Shown: in pieces, positions 18,655-29,492 of the stretch
Position numbering within the stretch: the stretch's first letter is position 1
Layout: each line of letters begins with the position of its first letter
Source: Pseudomonas sp. SCB32
GTDB lineage: Bacteria > Pseudomonadota > Gammaproteobacteria > Pseudomonadales > Pseudomonadaceae
Assembly: GCF_009189165.1 (NCBI RefSeq)
Contig: NZ_CP045118.1
Span: 4,898,001 to 4,962,000, forward strand
DNA length: 64,000 nt
Reading direction: 5' to 3'
Made by a program: the position numbers and the translations under genes
Notes under the pieces: generated by a model
Database searches by the model: none
The model's input: the letters and a program-made list of their open reading frames with translations, nothing else
Told to the model about the DNA's origin: nothing

Positions 18655-18905
18655 CCCGTCAGGAGGCCGAGTGGAGGTATTGCGCAGAGGGGCGAGCGGC
18701 ATGGATGCCGCGAGAGGCGTAGAGGGCCAGGGATGGCCCTTCTACGCCGACCCTCGGAGCGATACCGGAGCGAGGGGACCCCGGCGAAGCCGGGGCCGGA
18801 TGTCGGGACGAGACTTTTGCCTACTTTGTGGCGTTTGACAAAGTAGGTCGCCCGAGGGGGCGAAACCCAATACATCAACGCACGCCGAAGCGGCGCAGAA
18901 ACACC
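18655..18905 (+). repeat. Structured repeat element, copy 4
   Basis: GGAGGCCGAGTGGA box, then an outer stem with wholly different sequence (GGTATTGC at 18676 with GCGATACC at 18759), hairpin 1 GCGGCAT/ATGCCGC (18696-18711), a long hairpin 2 GGCGTAGA/TCTACGCC (18716-18748), GGAGCGAGGG, hairpin CCCCGGC/GCCGGGG (18779-18795), CCGGATG, stem CCTACTTTGT (18820-18829) with ACAAAGTAGG (18838-18847), and the end hairpins. Confidence 0.8.
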
Positions 18906-18937
18906 AAGCAAGACGGCTTGTTCCTACAAAACTCCCC

Positions 18938-19261
18938 TCAGCCCAACACCGCCACTACCCCGCCCAGCAGCGGCATCGCCGCCACCGTCGGCAACACCCA
19001 GCGCGGTCGCCAGGCCAGCAGCAGGACCAGCATGGCACCGGCAATCATCAACAGGCACGCCCAGTAGACGATGCCCAGTTCAATCCCCTCGCGGTGAATC
19101 GCAAAGGCCAACGCCAGGGCACCATCCACCAGCGCGACGACGCGCAGCAGTCGCACACGGACATCGGACGGCGCGCTGCCGAACAGATCACGATGATGGC
19201 GCGACAGCGACAGGCAAACCGCCGCCAATGCCAGCAGGTTGAGACCGAACACCAGCAACAT
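18938..19261 (-). CDS. DUF3325-type membrane protein of an iron-uptake operon
   Basis: 107 residues with four hydrophobic segments covering most of the protein; it starts MLLVFGLNLLALAAVCLSLS. The ATG overlaps the stop of the PepSY gene by one base (TGATG), so it is the third, coupled gene of a DUF3649-PepSY-DUF3325 operon. This trio is a recurring companion of TonB siderophore receptors in Pseudomonas. The small proteins are of unknown mechanism but are thought to help the PepSY protein release iron. Family assignment rests on size, topology and gene order. Confidence 0.75.
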   Translation of the reverse strand: MLLVFGLNLLALAAVCLSLSRHHRDLFGSAPSDVRVRLLRVVALVDGALALAFAIHREGIELGIVYWACLLMIAGAMLVLLLAWRPRWVLPTVAAMPLLGGVVAVLG

Positions 19262-20784
19262 CAGGCGAACTCCTCGGTACGGCCACGACGCACACGCACG
19301 GGCTCGGCGCGTTCGCGACCCGGACGCCAGGCCAGGAAGGCACACAGTGCACCCATCAGCAGAAGGCCGAGATCGATACCTGCCATCAACCAGTCGCCCT
19401 CGGCCATACGGGTCGTCAGTTGGCCGGGCTCGGGTCCCAACAGGCCAAGCACCGGCAGCAGGAGCGCCAGTGCGGCAAGCGCACCGAGCTGCTCGCGGGC
19501 CATGCCACGGCCGCCACGACGCCAGACGGCATGGGCCAGCGCCAGCAACCAGATCACCACGAACGCGGTCGCCTCCCAGCGCTCACGCCCGATCATCTCG
19601 GCAGGCAGCAGGCGCGACGCGGCCAGCAGACCCAGCGAGGCCAGCGGCAGGCCGCCGCACACCGCGCCATTGAGCACCCTCACCAGCGCCAGGGCCCGGT
19701 GTCCGCGAGCCTCGCGCTTGCTCACCCAGACCTGCAGACCGCCGAAGACCATCGCACAGCCCAGCAGACCAAGGACGAAGTACATGACGCGCAGCAGATG
19801 GTTGCCGAACTGCGCCATGTGCAGGCCGGTCAGCCAGGCGTAGGTGTGATAGCCGGGCTTGTAGGGCGGCTGGACATGCAGCAGCGCTCCGCTGCCGGAG
19901 TCGAACGACACCGTGCGCTGGTCGTTCGCCATGCTGCGATCGACGGCCCGTCGGATCTGGACCATCGCCGCGGCGTCGTTGGGATGCTCGACGTTGATCC
20001 AGCCCACGGCGCTGTCGTCGCCCCAGGCCTCTCGCGCTTTCAGGATCATGCGGTCGATGGACTTCGGCGGCTTGGCCGGCTTTCCCAGCTCCTCCCGCTC
20101 GAAGGCGCCCTGCACTTCATGCTCGAAGCGTTCCATGTCGTTCTTGTAGGCGGCCTGGATGCCGGCGGTCATGTAGAAGGTGATGAAGATCGCCAGCCCC
20201 GTATAGGCCATCAGCAAGTGGAACGGCAGGCCGAGTACGCCCAGCACGTTATGCGCATCGAGCCAGGCGCGCTGCCGGGCCGCTTGCGGCCGCAGGGTGA
20301 AGAAGTCCTTGAAGATGCGCCGGTGCACGATCACGCCGCTGACCAGCGCCACCAGCATGAACAGACCGGCCACGCCCACCACATAGAGGCCGATGAGGCC
20401 ACCGTGCAGTTCGTAATGCAGTTCGAAGAAGAAGTTGCCGCCGACGCTGCGCGGCAGCACTTCGCCGCTCTGCGCATCGACCAGGAAAGACTGGAACTCA
20501 CCCACGCCCTCCGGCTCCCAGCCGGCGGTCCAGTAGGGCATGCGCTCGCTCGGCGGCAGCATCCAGTAACCGTGGGCTCGCGGCGCGCGCTCGGCGAGCA
20601 GCTCGCGGACCTGGTCGGCGCCGACCTGGATTTCTTCCAGCGGTTGGAGCTGCGGCAGCATCCAGCGAGTCAGCTCCTTGTCGAACACCGCCAGGGTGCC
20701 GGAGAGCAGCACCACGAACAGAATCCAGCTGACCAGCAGCCCGCTCCAGGTGTGCAGCCCGGACATGGATTGGCGCAGGCTCAT
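19261..20784 (-). CDS. PepSY-domain membrane protein, probable periplasmic siderophore/ferric reductase (FoxB/FpvG-like)
   Basis: 507 residues. N-terminal membrane segment (WSGLLVSWILFVVLLSGTLAVF), a periplasmic PepSY region, then helices at about 140-165 and 190-215, a second periplasmic segment and three or more C-terminal helices. His residues within or next to helices (LHTWSGLL, HYELHGG, LGLPFHLLMAYTG) are the candidate haem ligands of this class. Proteins of this layout (FoxB, FpvG) reduce ferric siderophores in the periplasm. It starts inside the end of the DUF3649 gene (ATGA overlap) and is transcribed with it. The siderophore is not identified. Confidence 0.83.
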   Translation of the reverse strand: MSLRQSMSGLHTWSGLLVSWILFVVLLSGTLAVFDKELTRWMLPQLQPLEEIQVGADQVRELLAERAPRAHGYWMLPPSERMPYWTAGWEPEGVGEFQSFLVDAQSGEVLPRSVGGNFFFELHYELHGGLIGLYVVGVAGLFMLVALVSGVIVHRRIFKDFFTLRPQAARQRAWLDAHNVLGVLGLPFHLLMAYTGLAIFITFYMTAGIQAAYKNDMERFEHEVQGAFEREELGKPAKPPKSIDRMILKAREAWGDDSAVGWINVEHPNDAAAMVQIRRAVDRSMANDQRTVSFDSGSGALLHVQPPYKPGYHTYAWLTGLHMAQFGNHLLRVMYFVLGLLGCAMVFGGLQVWVSKREARGHRALALVRVLNGAVCGGLPLASLGLLAASRLLPAEMIGRERWEATAFVVIWLLALAHAVWRRGGRGMAREQLGALAALALLLPVLGLLGPEPGQLTTRMAEGDWLMAGIDLGLLLMGALCAFLAWRPGRERAEPVRVRRGRTEEFA

Positions 20785-21095
20785 GGGCGCACCCCGTAGC
20801 CACCGGGAAGGAAGGCCGCCAGGCCAAGCACGACACTCAGCGCCACCGGCGCCCAGACTGCACGCCAGGGGCTGCGCACGCCGAAGACGTAGATGATCGC
20901 GGCAACCCAGACGAAGAAGCTGGCCAGGCTGGCGAACGACACGCGATCAGGGCGCGCCATCGGCAAGTAGACACTGAGAAAGGCCGTGGCGGTGTAGGCC
21001 AGGGCATAACCACCGAACACGGCACTCAGGATACGCGCAGCGACGGCGCCGGCCCGGATACCGCTCAGGCGTCGGGCGTGCGGGGAAGCAGACAT
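20781..21095 (-). CDS. DUF3649 small membrane protein of an iron-uptake operon
   Basis: 104 residues with three membrane helices (about 20-42, 52-70, 78-98). First gene of the DUF3649-PepSY-DUF3325 operon, with a four-base overlap into the PepSY gene. CCTCCTGGGAG and GGGAGG upstream give ribosome binding signals. A consensus TATAAT and a Fur-like site lie 60-85 bases upstream, so iron repression is likely. The molecular role of DUF3649 is unknown. Confidence 0.78.
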   Translation of the reverse strand: MSASPHARRLSGIRAGAVAARILSAVFGGYALAYTATAFLSVYLPMARPDRVSFASLASFFVWVAAIIYVFGVRSPWRAVWAPVALSVVLGLAAFLPGGYGVRP

Positions 21096-21153
21096 TGGGG
21101 TGAATCCTGCAAAGCCTCCCGGGGAACTCCCAGGAGGGTTATTGAAAAGCAGA

Positions 21154-21179
21154 ATTATATGATATTGCTTCTCAATTAA
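21154..21179 (-). promoter_or_regulatory. Promoter with overlapping Fur-like box for the DUF3649-PepSY operon
   Basis: On the minus strand a perfect TATAAT (21154-21159) lies about 60 bases before the DUF3649 start. Overlapping its upstream side, 21161-21179 reads GATATTGCTTCTCAATTAA on the plus strand. By my count this matches the 19-base Fur consensus at about 11 positions. It is an AT-rich island in GC-rich DNA. No good -35 hexamer is seen. Confidence 0.6.
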
Positions 21180-21185
21180 AAGAAA

Positions 21186-21773
21186 TCAGTCAGCCTCTTT
21201 GTCAGCGCCTGTGTCCGTCTTCCGCTGCACGGCATAGGTCCCGCTGACATCCATGGCTCGCAGCAAACCACCCATCACCCGGTCGGCCTCGACGGTGAGA
21301 TTCTCCGGCAGCTCTCCCAGCAGGATGCGCGACTGGCCGGGAACGAGCTCCACGGCAGCAACCACGCTGCCCTGCTCGAACAGGTATTCATAGATCAGCA
21401 GGTGCCCCACCCCCGGCGGGTCCGTGAAGTCGGCGATCCGGCGCAACACGTTGAGCGCGCCGATCACCCACTCGCGGCTCTCGGCGAACTCCAGCACCGC
21501 CAGGGTCCAGATCCCGGTGGTCTCGTCGTAGTGGTTCCGGGCCGGCGAGCGAAGGTGCCGGCTCCAGCCGTCGATCCAGGCCTGCGCCGTGGTGCCCTGC
21601 CCCAGTTCGCACAGCTCGCGCCAGGTCATGTCACCGCGCCAGCGCCGATTGGCATCGAGCCAGTGCTCAAAGTCATCGAAGCAGGCTGCGGAGCCCGCTT
21701 CGCTTTGCAGGAAAGCCTCGAGATTCGGGCGACTGATGGCAACCTTCAGGTACAGCTGGCACGGCTGGGCCAT
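21186..21773 (-). CDS. Hypothetical cytosolic protein in the iron region
   Basis: 195 residues, no signal peptide or membrane segment. It is W-rich near the N-terminus (HWLDANRRWRGDMTW) with a mixed alpha/beta pattern and a charged tail (KTDTGADKEAD). I do not recognise the family. It lies between the TonB receptor and the PepSY operon on the same strand, separated from the latter by the Fur-like promoter, so it is transcribed apart from that operon. Coding is supported by length, codon pattern and an ATG at 21773 with GAGGATG close upstream. Confidence 0.6.
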   Translation of the reverse strand: MAQPCQLYLKVAISRPNLEAFLQSEAGSAACFDDFEHWLDANRRWRGDMTWRELCELGQGTTAQAWIDGWSRHLRSPARNHYDETTGIWTLAVLEFAESREWVIGALNVLRRIADFTDPPGVGHLLIYEYLFEQGSVVAAVELVPGQSRILLGELPENLTVEADRVMGGLLRAMDVSGTYAVQRKTDTGADKEAD

Positions 21774-21992
21774 GGAACATCCTCAGTTCTTCTACTCATT
21801 GTTGTCACCCCGGGACGCCAGGCCCCCGGGTGCTGAAGCGATTATCCTAGAGCCTCGCCGCATCCCGGTTTCGCCCCATGAAGTCATCTATTTCCGATCA
21901 CTTCGTACGACAGTTCAAAATCCCTGCAATCGAGCGCCCATGTGCCTGCACGCGCCGCAGACCTGGGCAAAACGCCATCCCTGGCGCCCGTC

Positions 21993-24434
21993 TCACCAGC
22001 GGTAGGTCGCGGTCCCGGTGACGATGCGACCGTTGCCGAAGATGCAGCGGGTGGCGTCGTAGCAGCCGGCGATGTATTCGCGGTCGGTGAGGTTGGTGGC
22101 GTTGACGGCGAAGCGCCAGGGGCCGGTTTCGTAGTGCACGGCGGCGTCCAGCAGCGTGTAGCTGGGCACGTTCAGCGAGTTGTCCGGGGCGCCGGGGCTG
22201 CGGCCGTTGTAGCGCGCACCGGCGCCGAAGCCCAGGCCCTTCAGCTCGCCGTCACGCAGGGTGTAGTCGGCCCACAGCGAGGCGAGATTGCGCGGCGTGG
22301 GGATGCTGACCGGCGTCTTGCCGTCGCTTTCATCGTTGGCCTTGGTGATCTTCACGTCCTGGTAGGTGTAGGTCGCGACCAGGTTCAGCTCGTCACTCAA
22401 GCTGGCCACGCCCTCCAGTTCCAGCCCCCGCGAGCGCACCTCGCCGGTCTGCACGTTGCTGTTGATGTGGGTCGGGTCCGGATCAGGGGTGACCACGTCG
22501 CTCTGGGTGATCTCGAATACCGCGGCGGTCAGCGAGCTGTCCGAGCCCCTGGGCTGGAACTTCACGCCGGCTTCGTACTGCTTGGCCTTGGTCGGATCGA
22601 AGGGTTTGCCGAAGTAGTCCGTGCCGGCGTTGGGCGTGAAGCCTTCGCTGTAGCTGATGTAGGGCGCGAGGCCGTTGTCGGCGAGATAGACCAGGCCAAC
22701 GCGGCCGCTGAAGGCCTCGTCGTTCTGGCTGGCGTGATTGCTCCCCGCAGTGCTGCTGGTGTCGGTAGTGGAACTGGCCCAGTCATAGCGGCCACCCAGG
22801 GACAGCACCCAGTGGTCGTCGAAGTGCAATTGATCCTGCAGGTAGACACCGGTCTGGCGCTGGGTCTGGTCGGTGTAGGTCCAGTCATCCGGGGTGAAGG
22901 CGGACGGGTCCACCGGGCCGTAGGACGGGCCGCCGTAGAGGTCCAGCGGCGTGGTCAGCACATAGGCCTGCGGGTCCTTGGTCTTCTGCCGCTGCCAGTC
23001 CAGGCCGAGCAGCAGGGTATGGCGCAGCCAGCCGGTGCTGAAGTCGGCCTGGGCCTGGTTGTCCAGCGTCCAGCGGGTGTATTCGGGGTTCTCGATCCCG
23101 GCGTAGCGCATCAGCGTGCGGTCGTCGCCGCCTTCCATGCCCCAGTAGCCGGTGGTGCCGACGCCATAGACCATGTTGTCGTTCAGATCGAGATGGGCAT
23201 AGCGCAGGTTCTGACGGACCTGCCAGACATCGTTCAGACGCGTCTCGAACTCGTAGCCGAGGCTGAATTGCTCCTTCTCGTACGTGGAGAAGTGCTTGTC
23301 GCCGGTGAACAGGCTGCGGTGGATCCTGCCATAGGGACTGTGCTCGACCGTGCCCACCGCCGGCAGGAAGTTATCCTGGGCGTTGGTGTCGTCCTTCAGG
23401 TAGCTGGCCATGACCGTCACACGAGTATCCTCGTCCGGCTGCCAGCTCAGCGATGGCGCCAGCGCCAGGCGCTTGTCTTCCCAGGGCGTATCGCGGATGT
23501 CGCCCTCGTGGCCGACCATCACCACGCGATAACTCCAGACCCCGGCGTCATCCAGCGCACCGGTGCTGTCGAGACCCAGTTGCTTGCGTGCGTCGCTGCC
23601 GTACTGCACCTGGACTTCATGACTGGCGATAGTGCTCGGTCGCTTCGACACCTGGTTGATCACCCCGCCGGGATCGCCCTGACCGTAGAGCACGCCGGCC
23701 GGGCCGCGCAGCACTTCGACGCGCTCCAGCATGTAGGGGTCGATCATCCAGCTGGCGAGGTTGATGGTGTTGGGCAGTTGCAGACCGTCCTGGTAGGTGG
23801 TCGGCGAGAAACCGCGGATCACGGTGTACCAGTCGGAGCGGTTGTTCGAGCCGTAGGACGACACGCCCGGCGTATAGCGCAGCGCCTCGTTCACCGAGTG
23901 CACGGCCTGGGCCTCCATGCGCTCGCGGGTCACCACCGAGATCGACTGCGGCGTCTCGTGGATCGGTGTGTCGGTCTTGGTCGCGGTGACGCTGCGCTTG
24001 GCCACGTAGCCCTGTACCGGGCCCTTGGGGTCCTCCTCGACCTGGCCGGTGATGGTCTGCGCGTTCATTTCCAGCGCGCCTTCGGTGGCGCTGCGCTGCA
24101 GGCGGTAACTGCCATCGGTGCTGGCCTCGGCGGAAAGCCCGCTACCGGACAACAGCACGGCGAAGCCGGCATCCACCGAATAGTCGCCGGCCAGGCCCTG
24201 GCTGCCGTGGCCACGGGTCAGTGCCGGGTCGAAGCTCAGTAGCACTCCCGCCTGGCGGGCGTAGGCATTCAGTGCATCTTCGAGGCTGCCGGCGGGCACG
24301 CTGAAGTGCTGCGCGGCGGGCGCGGCCATGGCGCAGGAGTAAGGCAGCAGCGGCAGGCTGGCGGCCAGGCCGAGCGCGGCGATGCGCAGGGCGCGCGTCA
24401 GCGGACGCAGGCTCGCAGGGTGAACGGCAGACAT
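21993..24434 (-). CDS. TonB-dependent siderophore receptor with N-terminal signalling (STN) domain
   Basis: 813 residues. Signal peptide about 1-38 ending ...CAMAAPA; STN signalling domain about 42-112 (FSVPAGSLEDALNAYARQAG, then GLAGDYSVDAGFAVLLSGSGL); plug domain about 140-260 (ETPQSISVVTRERMEAQ, RVEVLRGPAGVLYGQGDPGG); 22-strand barrel to the terminal aromatic TATYRW. A C-x6-C pair near the end (AGCYDATRCIFG) recalls ferrichrome/ferrioxamine receptors of the FiuA/FoxA group. It brings a ferric siderophore across the outer membrane and, through STN, can signal to a FecR-type anti-sigma factor. No such pair is adjacent; the nearest lies at 29.5-31.0 kb. The siderophore is unproven. Confidence 0.9.
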   Translation of the reverse strand: MSAVHPASLRPLTRALRIAALGLAASLPLLPYSCAMAAPAAQHFSVPAGSLEDALNAYARQAGVLLSFDPALTRGHGSQGLAGDYSVDAGFAVLLSGSGLSAEASTDGSYRLQRSATEGALEMNAQTITGQVEEDPKGPVQGYVAKRSVTATKTDTPIHETPQSISVVTRERMEAQAVHSVNEALRYTPGVSSYGSNNRSDWYTVIRGFSPTTYQDGLQLPNTINLASWMIDPYMLERVEVLRGPAGVLYGQGDPGGVINQVSKRPSTIASHEVQVQYGSDARKQLGLDSTGALDDAGVWSYRVVMVGHEGDIRDTPWEDKRLALAPSLSWQPDEDTRVTVMASYLKDDTNAQDNFLPAVGTVEHSPYGRIHRSLFTGDKHFSTYEKEQFSLGYEFETRLNDVWQVRQNLRYAHLDLNDNMVYGVGTTGYWGMEGGDDRTLMRYAGIENPEYTRWTLDNQAQADFSTGWLRHTLLLGLDWQRQKTKDPQAYVLTTPLDLYGGPSYGPVDPSAFTPDDWTYTDQTQRQTGVYLQDQLHFDDHWVLSLGGRYDWASSTTDTSSTAGSNHASQNDEAFSGRVGLVYLADNGLAPYISYSEGFTPNAGTDYFGKPFDPTKAKQYEAGVKFQPRGSDSSLTAAVFEITQSDVVTPDPDPTHINSNVQTGEVRSRGLELEGVASLSDELNLVATYTYQDVKITKANDESDGKTPVSIPTPRNLASLWADYTLRDGELKGLGFGAGARYNGRSPGAPDNSLNVPSYTLLDAAVHYETGPWRFAVNATNLTDREYIAGCYDATRCIFGNGRIVTGTATYRW

Positions 24435-24520
24435 GGCATTTCCTTGTGCAGATTAAGCGGGACTGCACAGAGGCCGTACGACGAAGGAAAACCTGCAAGC
24501 CGATCTGAAAATTTTTTCCG

Positions 24521-25918
24521 TCAGCGCCCGCGCGCCACGTCCATGGCCCGTTCCAAGCCTTCGAACACGCGCGGCGACAGGCACTGGGCGACGTTGAAAC
24601 GCAGGAAGCCGGTGGCGCTCTGGCTCAGGCTGAAGACGTTGCCCGGCGCCAGCACCAGGTTGTCCGCCAGCGCCGCGCGGGACACCTCGGCGGCGTCCAG
24701 CCGACCCGGCAGGCTGGCCCAGATGAACACGCCGCCGCGCGGCTCCAGCCAGGGCTGGATATCCAGCGCGCGCAGCCGCTGCAGCGTTTCGCCCATGGCG
24801 TCGGCCAGACGCGCGCGCAGGCTGTCCAGGTGCCGGCGGTAGCTGCCCTTGCGCAGCAGCTCGTAGAGCATTTCGGCGCTGAACGGACTGTTGCCGAAAC
24901 TGGTGGCCAGCTTCAGGTCCACCAGCCGCTCGCACCACTCGGGCTTGGTGGCGATATAGCCGCAGCGCACCGAGGCCGACAGCGTCTTGGAGAAGCTGCC
25001 GACCTGGATCACCCGCTCCAGGCCGTCGAAGGCCGACAGGCGTGGTGCGCTCTCGTGTTCGAAGTCGCCGAAGATGTCGTCCTCGACGATCAGCAGGTCA
25101 TGGGCCTCGGCCAGCTTAAGCAGGCGATGGGCGACCAGCGGCGAAAGCACCGCCCCGGTGGGGTTATGGAAGGCCGAGTTGGTGATGTACAGGCGCGGCC
25201 GGTGCTGCTCCAGCAGGCTCGCCATGGCGGCCACGTCCGGCCCGCTCGGCGTGTAGGGCACGCCGACCACCTGCACGCGGTGCGCACGCAACAGGGCCTG
25301 GAAGTTGAAGTAGCCGGGGTCGTCCACCAGCACGCAATCGCCCGGTTCCAGCAGAAAACGGCAGACCAGGTCGATGGCCTGGGTGCCATTGTCGGTGAGC
25401 ACCATCTGCTGCGGGCCGACCGGCACGCCGTAGTCGGCCAGACGCCGCGCCAGCTGCTCGCGCAGGCCGGAATGGCCGTAGGGGCGACCGTACTCCAGCA
25501 GGCTCGACTGCGGCGCCCGGGCGATCTGCCGCAGTGCGCGGCGCAGCTCATCCTCCGGCAGCCAGGACGGCGGCAGCCAGCCGCAGCCGGGCTTGAGCGA
25601 GGTGTCGGCGGCCTCCAGGGACTGCCGGGATATCCACAGGGGATCGATGCTGCGGTCCAGCGCCGGGCTGATCTCCGCCAGCGACAACGGCGGTGCATGG
25701 CCGCTGACATAGAAGCCGGAGCCGCGCCGGGCGGCGATCACCCCATCGGCGACAAGGCGGTCGTAGGCTTCGACCACGGTGGTCTTGGACACCTCCAATT
25801 GCTCGGCCAACTGGCGGATCGACGGCAGCCGCTCCCCCGGCACCAGCGCCCGCGCGGTCAGGCGCTCGCGCACATGGTGCATCACCGAATCGACCCGCGT
25901 GCTCTTTGGCCTGCCCAT
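24521..25918 (-). CDS. MocR-family regulator (GntR helix-turn-helix fused to aminotransferase-like domain)
   Basis: 465 residues. A GntR winged helix covers about 10-75 (GERLPSIRQLAEQLEVSKTT), followed by a fold-type I aminotransferase domain that keeps the PLP-binding lysine (K311 in GSFSKTLSA), the Asp of the pyridine pocket (LIVEDDIFGD) and NPTG. MocR/PdxR/GabR proteins use PLP with an amine or aldehyde to sense a metabolite. It is divergent from an EamA exporter with two direct repeats in the gap, so it most likely controls that gene and itself. Confidence 0.88.
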   Translation of the reverse strand: MGRPKSTRVDSVMHHVRERLTARALVPGERLPSIRQLAEQLEVSKTTVVEAYDRLVADGVIAARRGSGFYVSGHAPPLSLAEISPALDRSIDPLWISRQSLEAADTSLKPGCGWLPPSWLPEDELRRALRQIARAPQSSLLEYGRPYGHSGLREQLARRLADYGVPVGPQQMVLTDNGTQAIDLVCRFLLEPGDCVLVDDPGYFNFQALLRAHRVQVVGVPYTPSGPDVAAMASLLEQHRPRLYITNSAFHNPTGAVLSPLVAHRLLKLAEAHDLLIVEDDIFGDFEHESAPRLSAFDGLERVIQVGSFSKTLSASVRCGYIATKPEWCERLVDLKLATSFGNSPFSAEMLYELLRKGSYRRHLDSLRARLADAMGETLQRLRALDIQPWLEPRGGVFIWASLPGRLDAAEVSRAALADNLVLAPGNVFSLSQSATGFLRFNVAQCLSPRVFEGLERAMDVARGR

Positions 25919-25945
25919 TTCGCCCTCGCCCGCCCCTGACTAATA

Positions 25946-25988
25946 TGTACCGGGATAATTTACGGACAGTTTGCGCAAATTGTACCCC
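25946..25988. promoter_or_regulatory. Direct repeats in the MocR/EamA gap (candidate operator)
   Basis: WWWTGTACC occurs twice in the same orientation, with TGTACC at 25946 and again at 25981, 35 bases apart, in the AT-rich 138-base gap between the divergent genes. MocR-family operators are often direct repeats of this kind. Binding is inferred. Confidence 0.45.
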
Positions 25989-26056
25989 TCTGTCACTGGC
26001 CGCTCGGCGGGCCCCGGCGCATCCTCGAAGCTCGCTCTCCTGCTGGATGAACCACC

Positions 26057-26938
26057 ATGAACAACACTCTCGCCATGAACCGCAATCTCGGCGGCTGGCT
26101 CAGCGGCTTCCTCGGCGTCCTCATCTTCAGCGGCTCGCTGCCGGCGACGCGGGTGGCGGTGGCCGATTTCGACCCGACCTTCCTCACCCTGGCCCGCGCC
26201 AGCATCGCCGGGCTGCTGGCGGCGGCCATCCTCATCGTGCTGCGGCAGAAGCTGCCGGCGCGCAAGGACCTGATCCCCCTGCTGGTGGTCGCCGGCGGAG
26301 TGGTGGTGGGTTTCCCGCTGCTCACCGCCCTGGCGCTCAAGCACGTCAACTCGGCCCATGCCATCGTCTTCGTCGGCCTGCTGCCGCTGGCCACCGCGCT
26401 GTTTGGGGTGATGCGCGCCGGCGAACAGCCGCGCCCGGCGTTCTGGATCTGCTCGCTGCTGGGCAGCACCGTGGTGGCAGGCTTCGCCCTGTCGCAGAGC
26501 GGTGCGGGCAACCTCACCGGCGACCTGCTGATGCTCGCCGCCGTCACCGTCTGCGGCCTGGGCTACGCCGAAGGTGGGCGCATCGCCCGCCACCTGGGGA
26601 GCTGGCAGGTGATCTGCTGGGTGCTGGTGCTGTCCCTGCCGCTGATGCTGCCGCTGGCCTGGTACACCCAGCCGGCCACCTTCACCGGCGCCAGTTGGCC
26701 GGCCTGGCTGAGCCTGGGCTACGTGTCGCTGTTCAGCATGCTGATCGGCTTCTTCTTCTGGTACCACGGCCTGGCCACTGGCGGCATCGCGGCGGTCGGC
26801 CAGCTGCAGCTGCTGCAGCCGTTCTTCGGCCTGGCGCTTGCCGGCCTGCTGCTGCACGAGCAGATCAGCCCGCTGATGGCCGGCGCCACCGTTGCCGTGG
26901 TGCTCTGCGTCGCCGGAGCCAAACGCTTCGCCCGGTGA
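26057..26938 (+). CDS. EamA/DMT-family transporter
   Basis: 293 residues, ten membrane helices in two EamA repeats (LSGFLGVLIFSGSLPATRVA at the start, GLALAGLLLHEQISPLMAGA in the last repeat, with the conserved Glu of LLHEQ). Inner-membrane exporter of small metabolites, often amino acids. It is transcribed away from a PLP-dependent MocR regulator, which suggests that the exported or sensed compound is an amine or amino acid. The ATG at 26057 follows GGATGAACC, a weak ribosome binding signal. Confidence 0.87.
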   Translation: MNNTLAMNRNLGGWLSGFLGVLIFSGSLPATRVAVADFDPTFLTLARASIAGLLAAAILIVLRQKLPARKDLIPLLVVAGGVVVGFPLLTALALKHVNSAHAIVFVGLLPLATALFGVMRAGEQPRPAFWICSLLGSTVVAGFALSQSGAGNLTGDLLMLAAVTVCGLGYAEGGRIARHLGSWQVICWVLVLSLPLMLPLAWYTQPATFTGASWPAWLSLGYVSLFSMLIGFFFWYHGLATGGIAAVGQLQLLQPFFGLALAGLLLHEQISPLMAGATVAVVLCVAGAKRFAR

Positions 26939-27031
26939 CTGACCGCTGGTTTCCTTCCGCGCCCACTAAAGAAAAATCGCGGTATCATCGGGCGTTTGCG
27001 TACTCGGCTGGATCGCCGGAAGGAAACTCGG

Positions 27032-29413
<2,382 letters not shown>

Positions 29414-29416
29414 ACC

Positions 29417-29465
29417 TGTAGGAGCGGGCCATGCCCGCGATTCGCGCCCATGGGGCGCTCCTACA
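29417..29465. repeat. REP-type palindrome TGTAGGAGCG...CGCTCCTACA
   Basis: 49-base palindrome between the convergent helicase and fecR-like genes; same family as 14228-14275 and 37751-37798. With no T run it may serve as a convergent-gene insulator. Confidence 0.85.
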
Positions 29466-29492
29466 AAGGCAACGCCCACGGAGCGATGGAAC

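Larger units (their letters stand above)
18171..18905. repeat. Composite structured repeat, locus 2 (inverted copy of locus 1)
   Basis: Contains element copy 3 on the minus strand (18171-18445), the REP-like spacer (about 18500-18616) and copy 4 on the plus strand (18655-18905). Reverse-complemented, the order and spacing match locus 1 at 1314-2045. Copy 4 pairs with copy 1 (both TCGGGACGAGAC) and copy 3 with copy 2 (both CAGGGGCAAGACC). Locus 2 keeps the branched part that copy 1 has lost. The block fills the whole gap between the AraC gene and the DUF3325 gene; no gene is seen in it. Confidence 0.85.

Noticed and set aside
18586-18911. Open frames in repeat locus 2
   Set aside because: Same reasoning as for locus 1: the frames follow the repeat and are not conserved as proteins.
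21942-24242. 766-codon plus-strand frame opposite the TonB receptor
   Set aside because: It is antisense to an unambiguous receptor with plug and barrel motifs; the translation is low-complexity.
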